The position numbers were made by a program, and so were the translations under genes. Shown in pieces: positions 41,686 to 49,713 of a stretch of DNA of 64,000 bases. The notes beneath the pieces are model-generated. The model was given only the letters and a program-made list of their open reading frames with translations. It was not told the origin of the DNA and ran no database searches. The stretch's first letter is position 1, and each line of letters starts with the position of its first letter. The DNA is taken from the NCBI GenBank assembly GCA_963791905.1, contig CAWBTX010000003.1, forward strand, positions 1 through 64,000, read 5' to 3'. The stretch comes from Gaiellasilicea sp963791905 (GTDB lineage Bacteria > Actinomycetota > Thermoleophilia > Gaiellales > Gaiellaceae).

Positions 41686-42030
41686 GTGGACGTCGCTGTC
41701 GGGGATATCGACCGTAACGAGCTGTGGGAGAAGATCCAGAACGGCGACGATTTCGTGCTCGTGGACGCGCTCGCGCCGATCGCCTTCGCCCGCACGCGGC
41801 TCCCGGGCGCGGTCAACGTGACCACCGACTGGGTCGATGCGCGCGCCCGCCACCGGATTCCCGACCAGGAGACGGAGGTGGTCGTCTACTGCTCCGACGC
41901 GGAGTGCGACAGCTCCGTGCGCGTCGCCCGCAGGCTCATCGAGCTGGGCTACCGCAACGTGCGGCACTACGCGGGCGGCAAGCGCGACTGGCTCGAGGCG
42001 GGCCTCCCGCTCGAGGGCAGCGGCGCCTGA
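41686..42030 (+). CDS. Single-domain rhodanese-like sulfurtransferase
   Basis: The 114-residue protein is one rhodanese domain: VGDIDRNELWEKIQNGDDFVLVDALAPIAFARTRLPGAVNV, then the active-site loop VVYCSDAECDSSVRVARRLIELGYRNVRHYAGGKRDWLEAGLPLEG. The catalytic Cys is in YCSDAEC (about residue 66), although the loop has a second Cys at about 71. It would move sulfane sulfur between thiols. GTG 41686 is the start. The gene is alone between a divergent ATPase and a convergent cupin. Confidence 0.88.
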   Translation: MDVAVGDIDRNELWEKIQNGDDFVLVDALAPIAFARTRLPGAVNVTTDWVDARARHRIPDQETEVVVYCSDAECDSSVRVARRLIELGYRNVRHYAGGKRDWLEAGLPLEGSGA

Positions 42031-42042
42031 GCCAGAGGCTCG

Positions 42043-42381
42043 CTACTCGAGCTCCTCCTGGATGAACCGCGGCGAGGCGTGGATGCAGATCATGTCGAGC
42101 CGGTCGGGCCCGAGGTTCTTGAACTTGTGCGGCGTCTCGGGACCGACGACGAGGATGTCGCCCGGGCCGGCCTCGAACTCGTCCCCGTCCGCAGTGAAGA
42201 GCGCCCTGCCGCTCCTGACGATCCACGTCTCCGAGTAGGGATGCCGGTGGAGATCCGGGCCGAACCCGGGCTCGTTGTTGACGAGGAAGAACGAGACCCC
42301 GGAGCCGTGGGGCTCACCCTCGAAGGTCACCGTTCCGGTCCGGCTCGGCTCGAGCTCGCCCGCTCGAATGGCTTCGTACAT
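42043..42381 (-). CDS. Cupin-domain protein
   Basis: A 112-residue single cupin. Motif 1 is GPDLHRHPYSETWIVRSGRALFTAD (about residues 41-65; His, His, Glu) and motif 2 is GPGDILVVGPETPHKFKNLG (about 72-91; His), so all four ligands are present. It ends FIQEELE. It is convergent with the rhodanese gene (12-bp gap). It is unrelated in position to the cupin array at 10-16 kb, but the same kind of small protein. The 167 bases beyond its start hold no gene. Confidence 0.85.
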   Translation of the reverse strand: MYEAIRAGELEPSRTGTVTFEGEPHGSGVSFFLVNNEPGFGPDLHRHPYSETWIVRSGRALFTADGDEFEAGPGDILVVGPETPHKFKNLGPDRLDMICIHASPRFIQEELE

Positions 42382-42548
42382 GGGCTCCTCTCCTGGTTTT
42401 GCCGACCCGGAGACCTTGCCTGAGACGGCCCGGGTGCCGCCCGTCCCTCTGAAGTAGGGCCAGCCGTACCTTCGCGGAGCGCCGGCACACGTTTTCTCTA
42501 GTCGAGACGCTCCGAAACGCCAACTCTCGAGAGACAGGAACCGACGAC

Positions 42549-43008
42549 ATGCTCACACGCAGCACAGCAATCCTCAGCGCGATCGGCGTGCTCGGCGTGC
42601 TCGCGGTCTTCGTCGCTGTGACGCAGGCCGGCACGAGGGCGCGGCACCACGCCGACCGCGCTGCTGCAGACAGTGGACGGGGGCGAGATTCATGGCGCAG
42701 TCAGCCTCATCCCGACCCCTGTCACAGAAGGCACGTCCGCCGCTGTCACGATCCACGGGCTGCCCGCGAACGCGCGCATCGACGCCCGGCTCTACGCAGG
42801 GTCGAGCCTGGACCGGCTGAGCAACGGCTCCGCAGAGCTCCCGAGCGGCCTCGCCGCCGAGAGTGGCTCGTTCCGCGCGTACGGTCGCGTGCTCTCCGAG
42901 AGCGGACGCGAGGTGCGCATCGACGACGTCACCGACGGCGGGCACCTGGTGCTCATCCGCGCGAACGGCAGCCTGGTGGCGTACGCACGAATCCCGCCTA
43001 GCTCCTAG
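42549..43008 (+). CDS. Small secreted protein of unknown function (frameshifted)
   Basis: The ATG at 42549 starts a signal peptide (MLTRSTAILSAIGVLGVLAV then FVAVTQAG). After a frame change near 42640-42670 the mature domain is read as GGEIHGAVSLIPTPVTEGTS, ARIDARLYAGSSLDRLSNGSAELPSG and a C-terminal RIDDVTDGGHLVLIRANGS, ending at 43008. The short beta-rich pattern is like superoxide-dismutase-like or CHRD-style secreted domains, but I do not recognise a family. It is followed by a strong terminator hairpin at 43022-43055. Confidence 0.6.
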
Positions 43009-43021
43009 TAGGCGAGAACCG

Positions 43022-43055
43022 GCGGTTGGGCCGACCGCGGGGGCGGCCCAACCGC
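43022..43055 (+). terminator. 12-bp perfect hairpin, probable terminator
   Basis: GCGGTTGGGCCG (43022-43033) is perfectly complementary to CGGCCCAACCGC (43044-43055) with a 10-base loop, 14 bases after the stop of the secreted-protein gene. A weak TTGG tail follows. It separates two genes for small secreted proteins. Confidence 0.75.
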
Positions 43056-43146
43056 TTGGCCAAAGCCTTACCCAGGCGTAACCCGCGCTTGGATGGCCAT
43101 CGGGAACGCTTGAGGCATCACACTTTCCGCTCGTTAGGAGGCGACA

Positions 43147-43536
43147 ATGCTCAAGCGTCAGGTAGTGCTCGTGGCAACGCTGACCGCCGCACTCGCGGCC
43201 CTCGCGCTCGGATCGCCGGCGCTCGCGAAGGACGGCGACATCCTCGTCAGAGGCTCGTGCACCGGTGCGAGCGCCTCCAAGCTCAAGCTGAGCGAGGAGA
43301 ACGGCAGGATCGAGGTCGAGTTCGAGGTCGACCAGAACCGGAACGGCGTCGCCTGGGCGATCGTGCTCGAGCGCAACGGCGACCGCGTCGCGAGGCTGAC
43401 GCGGACGACCCGAGCGCCGAGCGGCTCGTTCGAGGCGCGCCGGGTGGTCGCGAACGGCGCGGGCGCCGACGTGATTCGCGCGAGGGCGACGCGCAGGGGT
43501 GAGTCCTGCACCGCGCGGGCGACGTTCCCGGCGTAG
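43147..43536 (+). CDS. Small secreted protein of unknown function
   Basis: The 129-residue product has a clear Sec signal (QVVLVATLTAALAALALG then SPALA/KDG) with AxA cleavage near residue 27. The ATG at 43147 has TTAGGAGGC upstream. The mature part (ILVRGSCTGASASKLKLSEENGRIEVEFEVDQNRNGVAWAIVL) is all-beta with two Cys (SCTG and SCTAR) that could form one disulfide. Short proteins of this pattern occur widely in Thermoleophilia and Solirubrobacterales; I infer an extracellular structural role without evidence of a reaction. Confidence 0.75.
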   Translation: MLKRQVVLVATLTAALAALALGSPALAKDGDILVRGSCTGASASKLKLSEENGRIEVEFEVDQNRNGVAWAIVLERNGDRVARLTRTTRAPSGSFEARRVVANGAGADVIRARATRRGESCTARATFPA

Positions 43537-43582
43537 CTCCTAAGTTGCAAAGTCGACGGACGCAGGTGATCCTCCTGGTCCC

Positions 43583-45577
43583 GTGTCGGAGCAGGAGGAT
43601 CACGTCGACCCGGCCGCCGAAGAGCCGACGCTGCTGAAGCCGCCCGCCGGTCCTAAGCCGGCGGAGGCGGCAGCTGCACGTCCAAACGCTGCACATCCAA
43701 CCGCTGCACATCCAACCCCGTGGCACGACCCGCCGCTCGAGTGCGACATCGTCATGAAGGGCGGCCTCACGAGCGGCGTCGTCTACCCCGCCGCGGTCGC
43801 GCGACTTGCCGAGCGGTACCGGTTCCGAGGCATCGGCGGCAGCTCGACGGGCGCCATTGCGGCCGCCGCGGTGGCGGCGGCGGAGCACGGTCGAGCCGAG
43901 GGCGGAATGGCGAAGCTGGCCGCGATCCCGGCACGACTCACCGAGACAGTCGACGGGCAGCCGCTGATCGTGAGCCTGTTCCAGCCGGAGCCCGAGACAC
44001 GGCGGCTGTTCGAGACTGCGCTGGCGTTCCAGAAAGGCGTCCTCGGCGGCGTCGTGGGCTTGCTCACACGCTTCTGGCACTTCCCCGCCGCTGCTCTCGC
44101 GCTCGTCCTCGCGGCGCTCGTCTTCGGCGTCTTCGGCGTCGCGGGGGCCGCTGTCGTCATCTTCGTGCTCGCGGTGGCGCCGTGGATCCTCGTGCTTGGC
44201 GTTGTCCGGGACGTCGCGCCCGCGCTCCGCGCCGTCGACGCAAACGACTTCGGCCTGTGCCGGCTCGGCCCACGCGGCGCCGGCCCACAGGCACTGACGG
44301 GCTGGCTCCACGAGGTGATCCAGGATCTCGCCGGTCGTAGCGCCGCCGACCGGCCGGTCACGTTCGCCGACCTGTGGGGCGTACCGCCGCTCACCGGCGA
44401 CGAGTCGCCGGCCGAGCTCGAACAGCGCCGAGTGCGAGTCGAGGAGCTCGCGTGGAACGCGGCGGAGCGGACGATCGACCTCCAGGTCGTCACGACGAAC
44501 CTCACTCAGGGCCGGCCGATCCGCCTACCGCTCCTGCGCGACCGCTGGCGGGACAGCTACTCCGACGGCGGGCTCCTCTTCGACCGCGAGGAGCTGGAGC
44601 GCTACTTCCCGCAATCTGTCGTCGCCCACATGGTCGCGCAGGAGCGGCCGCTCGGCGCCGAGCAGCGCGGGCTGATCGAGGAGCAGGCGCCCGGCCGCGA
44701 GCTCCACTCCTTCACGTTCTCGGGCGAGCTCCCGATCCTCGTCGCGGCGAGGATCAGCCTCAGCTTCCCGGTGCTGATCTCGACCGTGCCGCTCTGGCAG
44801 ATCCACTACCGGAAGGACCAGCCGCCGCGCCTGCGCCGCATGGTCTTCTCCGACGGCGGCATCTCCTCGAACTTCCCCGTCCAGTTCTTCGATATGCCCC
44901 TGCCGGCGCGGCCGACCTTCGCGATCGACCTGGCGGGCTTCGAGGACGACGAGCACCCGAATCTCGACGATCCGGCCGACTGCGTCCGGCTACCCGCCAA
45001 GGCCGCCGGCCTGGCGGTCGAGAGCTGGAAACAGCCCGAGTCGATGCTCGACTTCTTCCTCGCGATCAAGGACGCGGCACAGAACTGGCGCGACAACGCT
45101 CAGGCGCGGATGCCAGGCTTCCGCGAGCGCGTGATCCACGTCAAGCTGGCCGGCGGCGAGGGCGGCCTCAACCTGGCGATGGAACGGGAGAAGATCGAGC
45201 GCCTGTCCGCCCGCGGCCGGCACGCCGGGCACGAGCTCGCGACGCTGTTCTCCGGCAGCGAGGCCCAGCCGCACAAGACCGACCACTGGAACGACCACCG
45301 ATACGCGCGCTTCCGGACCCACATGGCGTCGATGGAGCGGTACCTGCTCGACCTCCGCCGCGGCTACACGATGGAGCCCGACGCGGCCAGCATCCCCTAC
45401 CCCGAGCGGATCGCGGCAGGGGTCGAGCGGCTCCCGTACCTGCTGACCGAGAGCCAGCTCCGGGTTGCGCAGGAGACCCTCGACGCGCAGCTCGCACTCA
45501 CCGAGGACCTGACCGTCAGCCTCGACCAGGGGGCGCCGCGGCCGAGGTCGATTCTCCGGAACATGCCGCCGCTCTAG
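43583..45577 (+). CDS. Patatin-like phospholipase with internal membrane hairpin
   Basis: The 664-residue protein starts at GTG 43583. After a Pro/Ala-rich tail with a short tandem repeat (AAHPTAAHPT, residues about 36-45) comes the patatin domain: oxyanion GGLTSGVVYPAAV (about 60-72), nucleophile elbow GIGGSSTGAIAAA (about 84-96; Ser in GxSxG) and the catalytic Asp in FSDGGISSNFP (about 424-434). Between them are two hydrophobic helices (FPAAALALVLAALVFGVFGVAG and AVVIFVLAVAPWILVLGVV, about 172-212), so the enzyme is probably membrane inserted. It is much longer than simple patatins (about 300) and resembles actinobacterial RpoH-suppressor-type patatins. It would hydrolyse acyl lipids. Confidence 0.85.
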   Translation: MSEQEDHVDPAAEEPTLLKPPAGPKPAEAAAARPNAAHPTAAHPTPWHDPPLECDIVMKGGLTSGVVYPAAVARLAERYRFRGIGGSSTGAIAAAAVAAAEHGRAEGGMAKLAAIPARLTETVDGQPLIVSLFQPEPETRRLFETALAFQKGVLGGVVGLLTRFWHFPAAALALVLAALVFGVFGVAGAAVVIFVLAVAPWILVLGVVRDVAPALRAVDANDFGLCRLGPRGAGPQALTGWLHEVIQDLAGRSAADRPVTFADLWGVPPLTGDESPAELEQRRVRVEELAWNAAERTIDLQVVTTNLTQGRPIRLPLLRDRWRDSYSDGGLLFDREELERYFPQSVVAHMVAQERPLGAEQRGLIEEQAPGRELHSFTFSGELPILVAARISLSFPVLISTVPLWQIHYRKDQPPRLRRMVFSDGGISSNFPVQFFDMPLPARPTFAIDLAGFEDDEHPNLDDPADCVRLPAKAAGLAVESWKQPESMLDFFLAIKDAAQNWRDNAQARMPGFRERVIHVKLAGGEGGLNLAMEREKIERLSARGRHAGHELATLFSGSEAQPHKTDHWNDHRYARFRTHMASMERYLLDLRRGYTMEPDAASIPYPERIAAGVERLPYLLTESQLRVAQETLDAQLALTEDLTVSLDQGAPRPRSILRNMPPL

Positions 45578-45796
45578 ATGGCTGGTGCCGTGAGATCGTC
45601 TGTGCCGGGGCGCGAACTGGCCGCTCTGGGGCGCGCCGACGGGTCGTCGGCGATGCTGGCAGCATCGGTGACGGCGCGACGGCGCGAAGCGGACGACCTG
45701 GCGGGGCGGCCCGCCAGGGCCGTGCCGTCAGGTCGGCCGCGGCCCAGACACGCCAGATCGCGCATCCGGCCACGCGAGATCGCGGCACCAGCCATC
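45577..45796. repeat. 220-bp element with perfect 14-bp terminal inverted repeats
   Basis: GATGGCTGGTGCCG at 45577-45590 recurs inverted as CGGCACCAGCCATC at 45783-45796, and similarity extends imperfectly for about 20 more bases inward (TGAGATCG... against CGAGATCG). The interior holds a small GATGCT/AGCATC stem near 45655. It fills exactly the gap between the patatin stop and the next ATG. No clear target duplication flanks it. Short open frames run through it on both strands but look non-coding. Confidence 0.5.
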
Positions 45797-45798
45797 CA

Positions 45799-46407
45799 AT
45801 GCACCTGCTGACGGCCACGGCCGACCGCACGCTCGGGTGGCTCGCCAACCCGGCCGAGTGGTTCGAGCGGCTGACCTGGCAGGAGCTGCTCCTGCTCCTC
45901 GCGACGATGGTCGTCCTGCTCGTCCTCGCGTTCCTCTATATGCCGGCGCTCGAGAGCGGTCTCGACCGTCGCGGCATCCTCGCGCTCGAGCTCGCCTGGA
46001 GCCCTGCGCGCGCTCAGGAGATCGTCGACGGCTGGCGGACCGACAAGCTCCTCGGGCAGGCGCGGAAGGGGGCTTACGTGGACTTCGCCTTCATCGTCTT
46101 CTACGCGCTCGCCGGCGTGCTCCTCGTCCTGCTCCTGGCCCGCGCCGCGGCCGATTCGGACGCGGTCTCGGCTGCGACCGCCGCCGATCTCGCCTCCTAC
46201 GGTGCGCGCGCGATCGTGCTGGCGGGCGCGCTGGATGCGGTCGAGAACGTCTTCCTACTCCGGCTGCTCCGCGCCGAGCGCGTGGGACGCCTCGCCGTCG
46301 TCGTGTCGGCGCTCGCAACCGCGAAGTTCCTGGCCGCGACGGTGACCGTCGGCGTCGTCGTCATCCTCGCGGCCGCGCTGCTCGCGGCGGCGACACCGTG
46401 GTCGTGA
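45799..46407 (+). CDS. Integral membrane protein of unknown function
   Basis: From ATG 45799 the 202-residue product has four predicted transmembrane helices: LTWQELLLLLATMVVLLVLAFLY (about residues 24-46), FAFIVFYALAGVLLVLLLA (about 97-115), ASYGARAIVLAGALDAVENVFLL (about 134-156) and FLAATVTVGVVVILAAALLA (about 177-196). The pattern DALENxxL and the helix spacing resemble proteins found next to patatin or lipid genes, but I do not recognise a family. The frame is open far upstream as the shadow of the patatin gene; the start is set by the patatin stop and intervening repeat. Confidence 0.7.
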   Translation: MHLLTATADRTLGWLANPAEWFERLTWQELLLLLATMVVLLVLAFLYMPALESGLDRRGILALELAWSPARAQEIVDGWRTDKLLGQARKGAYVDFAFIVFYALAGVLLVLLLARAAADSDAVSAATAADLASYGARAIVLAGALDAVENVFLLRLLRAERVGRLAVVVSALATAKFLAATVTVGVVVILAAALLAAATPWS

Positions 46408-46429
46408 CGGCCGTGCGTAGGATCGCCGC

Positions 46430-47362
46430 GTGGAGCAGAGGTCGCTCGGACGGAGCGGGGTCGCGGTCTCGCGCATCATCCTCGGCTGTGGGAACTTCGG
46501 CGGCATCGGCTCGGCGCCTGCGTTCTTCGGCCAGGGTGAGTCCCGCGACGAGGCGTTCGCGATCATGGACGCCGCGTGGGAAGCCGGGATCACGAGCTTC
46601 GACACCGCCGACGCCTACGGCGGCGGGCGGAGCGAGAGCTGGATCGGCGAGTGGATGCGCTCACGGGAACGGCGTCCGGTGCTGACGACCAAGACGTTCA
46701 ACCCGATGCACGAGGGCGCCGACAGGGGGCTCTCGCGCGACCGCATCAAACGACAGCTCGACTCGAGCCTCGAGCGTCTCGGCATCGAGGCCGTCGACCT
46801 CTACCTCACGCACGAGATGGATCCGTCGACGCCGCTCGAGAAGACGGTCGCGGCATTCGACGAGCTCGCCGCTGCCGGCAAGATCCGCGCCTGGGGCGGC
46901 AGCAACGTCGACGCGGCCTGGGTCGAGGCCGCGCGGCCGGCGTGGGTGCAGAACTCCTACTCGCTGCTCGAGCGCGGCGACGAGAGCGGCGTGCTCGCGA
47001 TCTGCGCGCGGGACGGCATCGGCTACTCGCCGTTCAGTCCGCTCGCAGGCGGCTGGCTGACCGGCAAGTACCGCCGAGGCGAGGAGCCGCCCGAGGGGTC
47101 GCGGATGACGACGCGACCGGGGCCGTACGCCCGCTTCGAGAGAGATGAGGTGTTCGACGCGCTCGAGGCCTTCCAGCACCGGGCCGCCGAGCGCGAGACG
47201 ACGCCTGCGGCGCTGGCGATCGCGTGGCTGCTCGCGCAGCCTCAGGTCACCGCGGTCGTGATCGGCCCTCGCCGGTCGGAGCACCTGCAGCCGGCATTGG
47301 ACGCGCTCGAGCTCGACCTCTCGGACGCCGAGCGGGACGAGCTGGCGGAGCTCTTCGCGTGA
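46430..47362 (+). CDS. Aldo/keto reductase
   Basis: The 310-residue (beta/alpha)8 NADPH oxidoreductase starts at GTG 46430. Its catalytic tetrad is visible: Asp and Tyr in SFDTADAYGGGRSE (about residues 57-70), Lys in PVLTTKTFNP (about 82-91) and His in YLTHEMDPSTPL (about 126-137). Other family text is GGSNVDAAWV, YSPFSPLAGGWLTGKYR (about 194-210) and the cofactor end TAVVIGPRRSEHLQPALDAL. It belongs to the voltage-gated channel beta/YajO-like group. The stop overlaps the next GTG (GTGA at 47359-47362), so it is coupled to the EutC-like gene; a shared catabolic pathway is inferred. Confidence 0.92.
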   Translation: MEQRSLGRSGVAVSRIILGCGNFGGIGSAPAFFGQGESRDEAFAIMDAAWEAGITSFDTADAYGGGRSESWIGEWMRSRERRPVLTTKTFNPMHEGADRGLSRDRIKRQLDSSLERLGIEAVDLYLTHEMDPSTPLEKTVAAFDELAAAGKIRAWGGSNVDAAWVEAARPAWVQNSYSLLERGDESGVLAICARDGIGYSPFSPLAGGWLTGKYRRGEEPPEGSRMTTRPGPYARFERDEVFDALEAFQHRAAERETTPAALAIAWLLAQPQVTAVVIGPRRSEHLQPALDALELDLSDAERDELAELFA

Positions 47363-48273
47363 GCGTGTTAGTTCTGTCCGCGACAGAGGTCGAGGAGCTA
47401 CTCACGATGGAGGAGTGCATCGAGGCGATGACCGAGGTGCTCTCCTCCCTCGCGCGGGGCGAGCTGCACCAACCGCTCCGCTCGATCGTCTTCCCTCCTT
47501 CGGCCGGGAGCGCGATTGGGCTCATGCCGGCATACCGCGGCGGCGAGAGACCCGCGTATTCGCTGAAGGAGATCGTCGTCGTGCCCGACAACCCGAGCCG
47601 CGGCCTCGATTCGCATCAGGGCGGCGTGCTGCTGCACGACGGCAGCACGGGCGAACTGCGCGCGGTCCTCAACGCGTCGCCGATCACGGCCATCCGGACG
47701 GCTGCGGTATCCGCCGTCGCGACGCGCGCGCTCGCGCGCCCCGACGCGCGGGTCGTGGCGATCATCGGGACGGGCGTTCAGGGCAAGTCACACGCGGAGG
47801 CAATGAGGGCCGTGCTGGACGAGCCGGAGATCCGGATGTGGAGCACTCGCGAGGGCGGCACCGCCCAGGAACTCGTCGCCGACGCCGACGTGGTCTGCAC
47901 GTGCACGACCTCGCGCGAGCCTGTCGTCGAGCACGCCTGGCTCGCGCCCGGCACCCATGTGAACGCGGTCGGCTCGAGCGTGCCGACGAGCCGCGAGCTC
48001 TCCGAGGAGACGATCCGCGCCGCGACGCTCGTCGTCGACCGGCGGGAGTCGGCACTGAACGAGTCCGGCGAGCTCGTCATGCCAGGGCTGGGCGACGGGC
48101 AGATCGCCGCCGAGCTCGGCGACGTGCTCGTGGGCACGCACCCCGGACGCACGCGGCCGGATGAGCTCACGGTCTTCAAGTCGCTCGGCCTCGCCGTCGA
48201 GGATCTCGCCGCGGCCGAGCTCGTCGTGCGCAAGGCGCGGGAGCAGGGCGCTGGCACCGAGGTCGAGTTCTGA
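47359..48273 (+). CDS. Ornithine cyclodeaminase/mu-crystallin family protein (EutC-like)
   Basis: The 304-residue protein has the family order: N-terminal LSATEVEELLTMEECIEAMTEVL, HQPLRSIVFPP, GLMPAYRGGERPAYSLKEIVVVPDNPSRGLDSHQGGVLLHD (about residues 54-94), NASPITAIRTAAVSAVATRALA and the Rossmann motif VVAIIGTGVQGKSHAEAM (about 134-151). GSSVPTSRELSEETI and ALNESGELVMP follow. Members include ornithine cyclodeaminase, alanine dehydrogenase (Archaea) and EutC of ectoine utilisation. The next gene is a threonine-dehydratase-like EutB relative, a pairing typical of eutBC, but other ectoine genes are not here. Start GTG 47359 overlaps the aldo/keto reductase stop. Confidence 0.88.
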   Translation: MSVLVLSATEVEELLTMEECIEAMTEVLSSLARGELHQPLRSIVFPPSAGSAIGLMPAYRGGERPAYSLKEIVVVPDNPSRGLDSHQGGVLLHDGSTGELRAVLNASPITAIRTAAVSAVATRALARPDARVVAIIGTGVQGKSHAEAMRAVLDEPEIRMWSTREGGTAQELVADADVVCTCTTSREPVVEHAWLAPGTHVNAVGSSVPTSRELSEETIRAATLVVDRRESALNESGELVMPGLGDGQIAAELGDVLVGTHPGRTRPDELTVFKSLGLAVEDLAAAELVVRKAREQGAGTEVEF

Positions 48274-49215
48274 TCCCGCTCGCGGAGATCGAGCGAGCCC
48301 GGGAGACGATTCGCGACACCGCCGTGCGCACGCCGCTCGTGCGCCTGTCCGTCGAGGGGCCGGAGATCTGGCTCAAGCTCGAGAACCTGCAGCCGATCGG
48401 CTCCTTCAAGATCCGCGGCGCGGTGAACGCGATCCGGCGTGCTCCGCGCGAGGCGACGGCGCGCGGCGTCGTGACGGCGAGCGCCGGCAACATGGCCCAG
48501 GGCGTTGCGTGGGCAGCGCGGGAGCTCGGCGTGCCGGCGACGATCGTCGTGCCCGATGGAGCGCCGCAGACCAAGCTCGACGCGATCGCGAGGCTCGGCG
48601 GCCAGGCCGTGCAGGTCCCGCACGAGGAGTGGTGGCAGGCGATCGTGGACTCGCGTTTCGACGGCGCGCGAGGGGCTCTTCGTCCACCCCGTGCAGGACG
48701 AGGGCGTCATGGCCGGCAACGGCACGATCGGCCTCGAGCTCGCGGAGGACCTCCCCGAGGCGGACGCGGTGCTCGTCCCCTGGGGCGGGGGCGGGCTCTT
48801 CACCGGCATCGCCAGCGCGCTCGCGGGATTCGGATCGCGGGCGAAGGTCTTCGCGGTCGAGCCGGAGACCGGCGCTCCGGTCGCCGCGGCGCTCGCCGCC
48901 GGCGAGCCGCAACCGATCGAGTACACGCACTCGTTCGTCGACGGCGCGGGCAGCCGGGCGCTCCTGGCGCCGATGTGGGAGCGCGCACGCGGCCTGCTCG
49001 CCGGCTCGTTCACGGTGTCGCTCGACGAGACCGCCGCGGCGGTCCGCCTGCTGGCCGAGCGCGCGCGGGTCGTGGCTGAAGGCGCCGGTGCACTCGCCGT
49101 CGCTGCGGCGACGTCGGGGCGCGTCCCGGGCGAGCGCATCGTCTGCATCGTCTCCGGGGGAAACATCGACGCCGCCCGCCTCGCAGCCATCCTCCGCGGC
49201 GAGACGCCCGCCTAG
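48270..49215 (+). CDS. Threonine dehydratase-like PLP enzyme (EutB-like, frameshifted)
   Basis: The protein is a fold-type II PLP lyase. The N-terminal frame reads IPLAEIERARETIRDTAVRTPLVRLS, LKLENLQPIGSFKIRGAVNAI (PLP Lys in GSFKIRGA, about residue 50) and VVTASAGNMAQGVAWAARELGVPATIVVP. After one indel near 48670 the second frame continues LFVHPVQDEGVMAGNGTIGLELAEDL, VLVPWGGGGLFTGIASAL (phosphate-binding glycine loop) and VCIVSGGNIDAARLAAIL, ending at 49215. No ATG/GTG/TTG fits the conserved start: the frame opens at CTG 48270 overlapping the EutC-like stop, and the next GTG (48324) would remove conserved residues. Alternative name: serine/threonine dehydratase. Confidence 0.83.
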
Positions 49216-49231
49216 CCCGGTCTTCGGCCGT

Positions 49232-49684
49232 TCAGTCGGTCGCGCGGCGAGCCAGGGGCAGCACGAACCACACCGCGGTGAGGAGGCCGGCCGTCGCCGC
49301 CGTGACGATCGACGTCACCGGGCCCTTGAACAGGAAGTCCGTGACCACGAACACGGATGCGGTCATCGCGAACGCGAGGAACACCAGCCCGGTGATGGCA
49401 AACCGGTTCGAGATCGAGAGCAGCGCCTCCTTGTCTCGCTCGCGAAAGCGAAGACGGTGGAATGCGGAAGGGGCGATCAGGAACGCGCAGCCGCCGATCG
49501 TGCAGAGGAGCGCGACCATGTACCCGTCCTTCTGTGCATCGGTCGCCTGCTCGAACCGGCTGGCGAACGGCACGGTGAGCAGGAAGGCGAACAGCACCTG
49601 GACGCCCGGGAGCGCGACGCGGAGCTCGTTGAGGAGCTCGATCAGCTCGCGATCGATGCGCTCCTCCTTGGTCTCGTCCGGCAT
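49232..49684 (-). CDS. DUF6328-type membrane protein
   Basis: The 150-residue product has an acidic N-terminal helix (ETKEERIDRELIELLNELRVALPGVQVLFAFLLTVPFASRF) that runs into the first transmembrane segment, followed by three more (YMVALLCTIGGCAFLIAPS; RFAITGLVFLAFAMTASVFVVTDFLF; SIVTAATAGLLTAVWFVLPL). This is the layout of DUF6328 proteins of actinobacteria, whose function is not known. ATG 49684 is the start. It runs convergent to the EutB-like gene with a 16-base gap and is separated by 29 bases from the upstream methyltransferase gene on the same strand. Confidence 0.8.
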   Translation of the reverse strand: MPDETKEERIDRELIELLNELRVALPGVQVLFAFLLTVPFASRFEQATDAQKDGYMVALLCTIGGCAFLIAPSAFHRLRFRERDKEALLSISNRFAITGLVFLAFAMTASVFVVTDFLFKGPVTSIVTAATAGLLTAVWFVLPLARRATD

Positions 49685-49713
49685 TCACCAGACCTTTACC
49701 GGGCCGGGTCGCG

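Noticed and set aside
40397..42030. Anti-phage defence island around the AAA ATPase
   Set aside because: The neighbours are a rhodanese, a cupin and a peptide importer; no nuclease, toxin, helicase or phage gene is present.
45578..45811. Open frames on both strands inside the 220-bp inverted-repeat element
   Set aside because: Low-complexity Arg/Ala text without ribosome sites or family features; the region is better explained as a repeat element.
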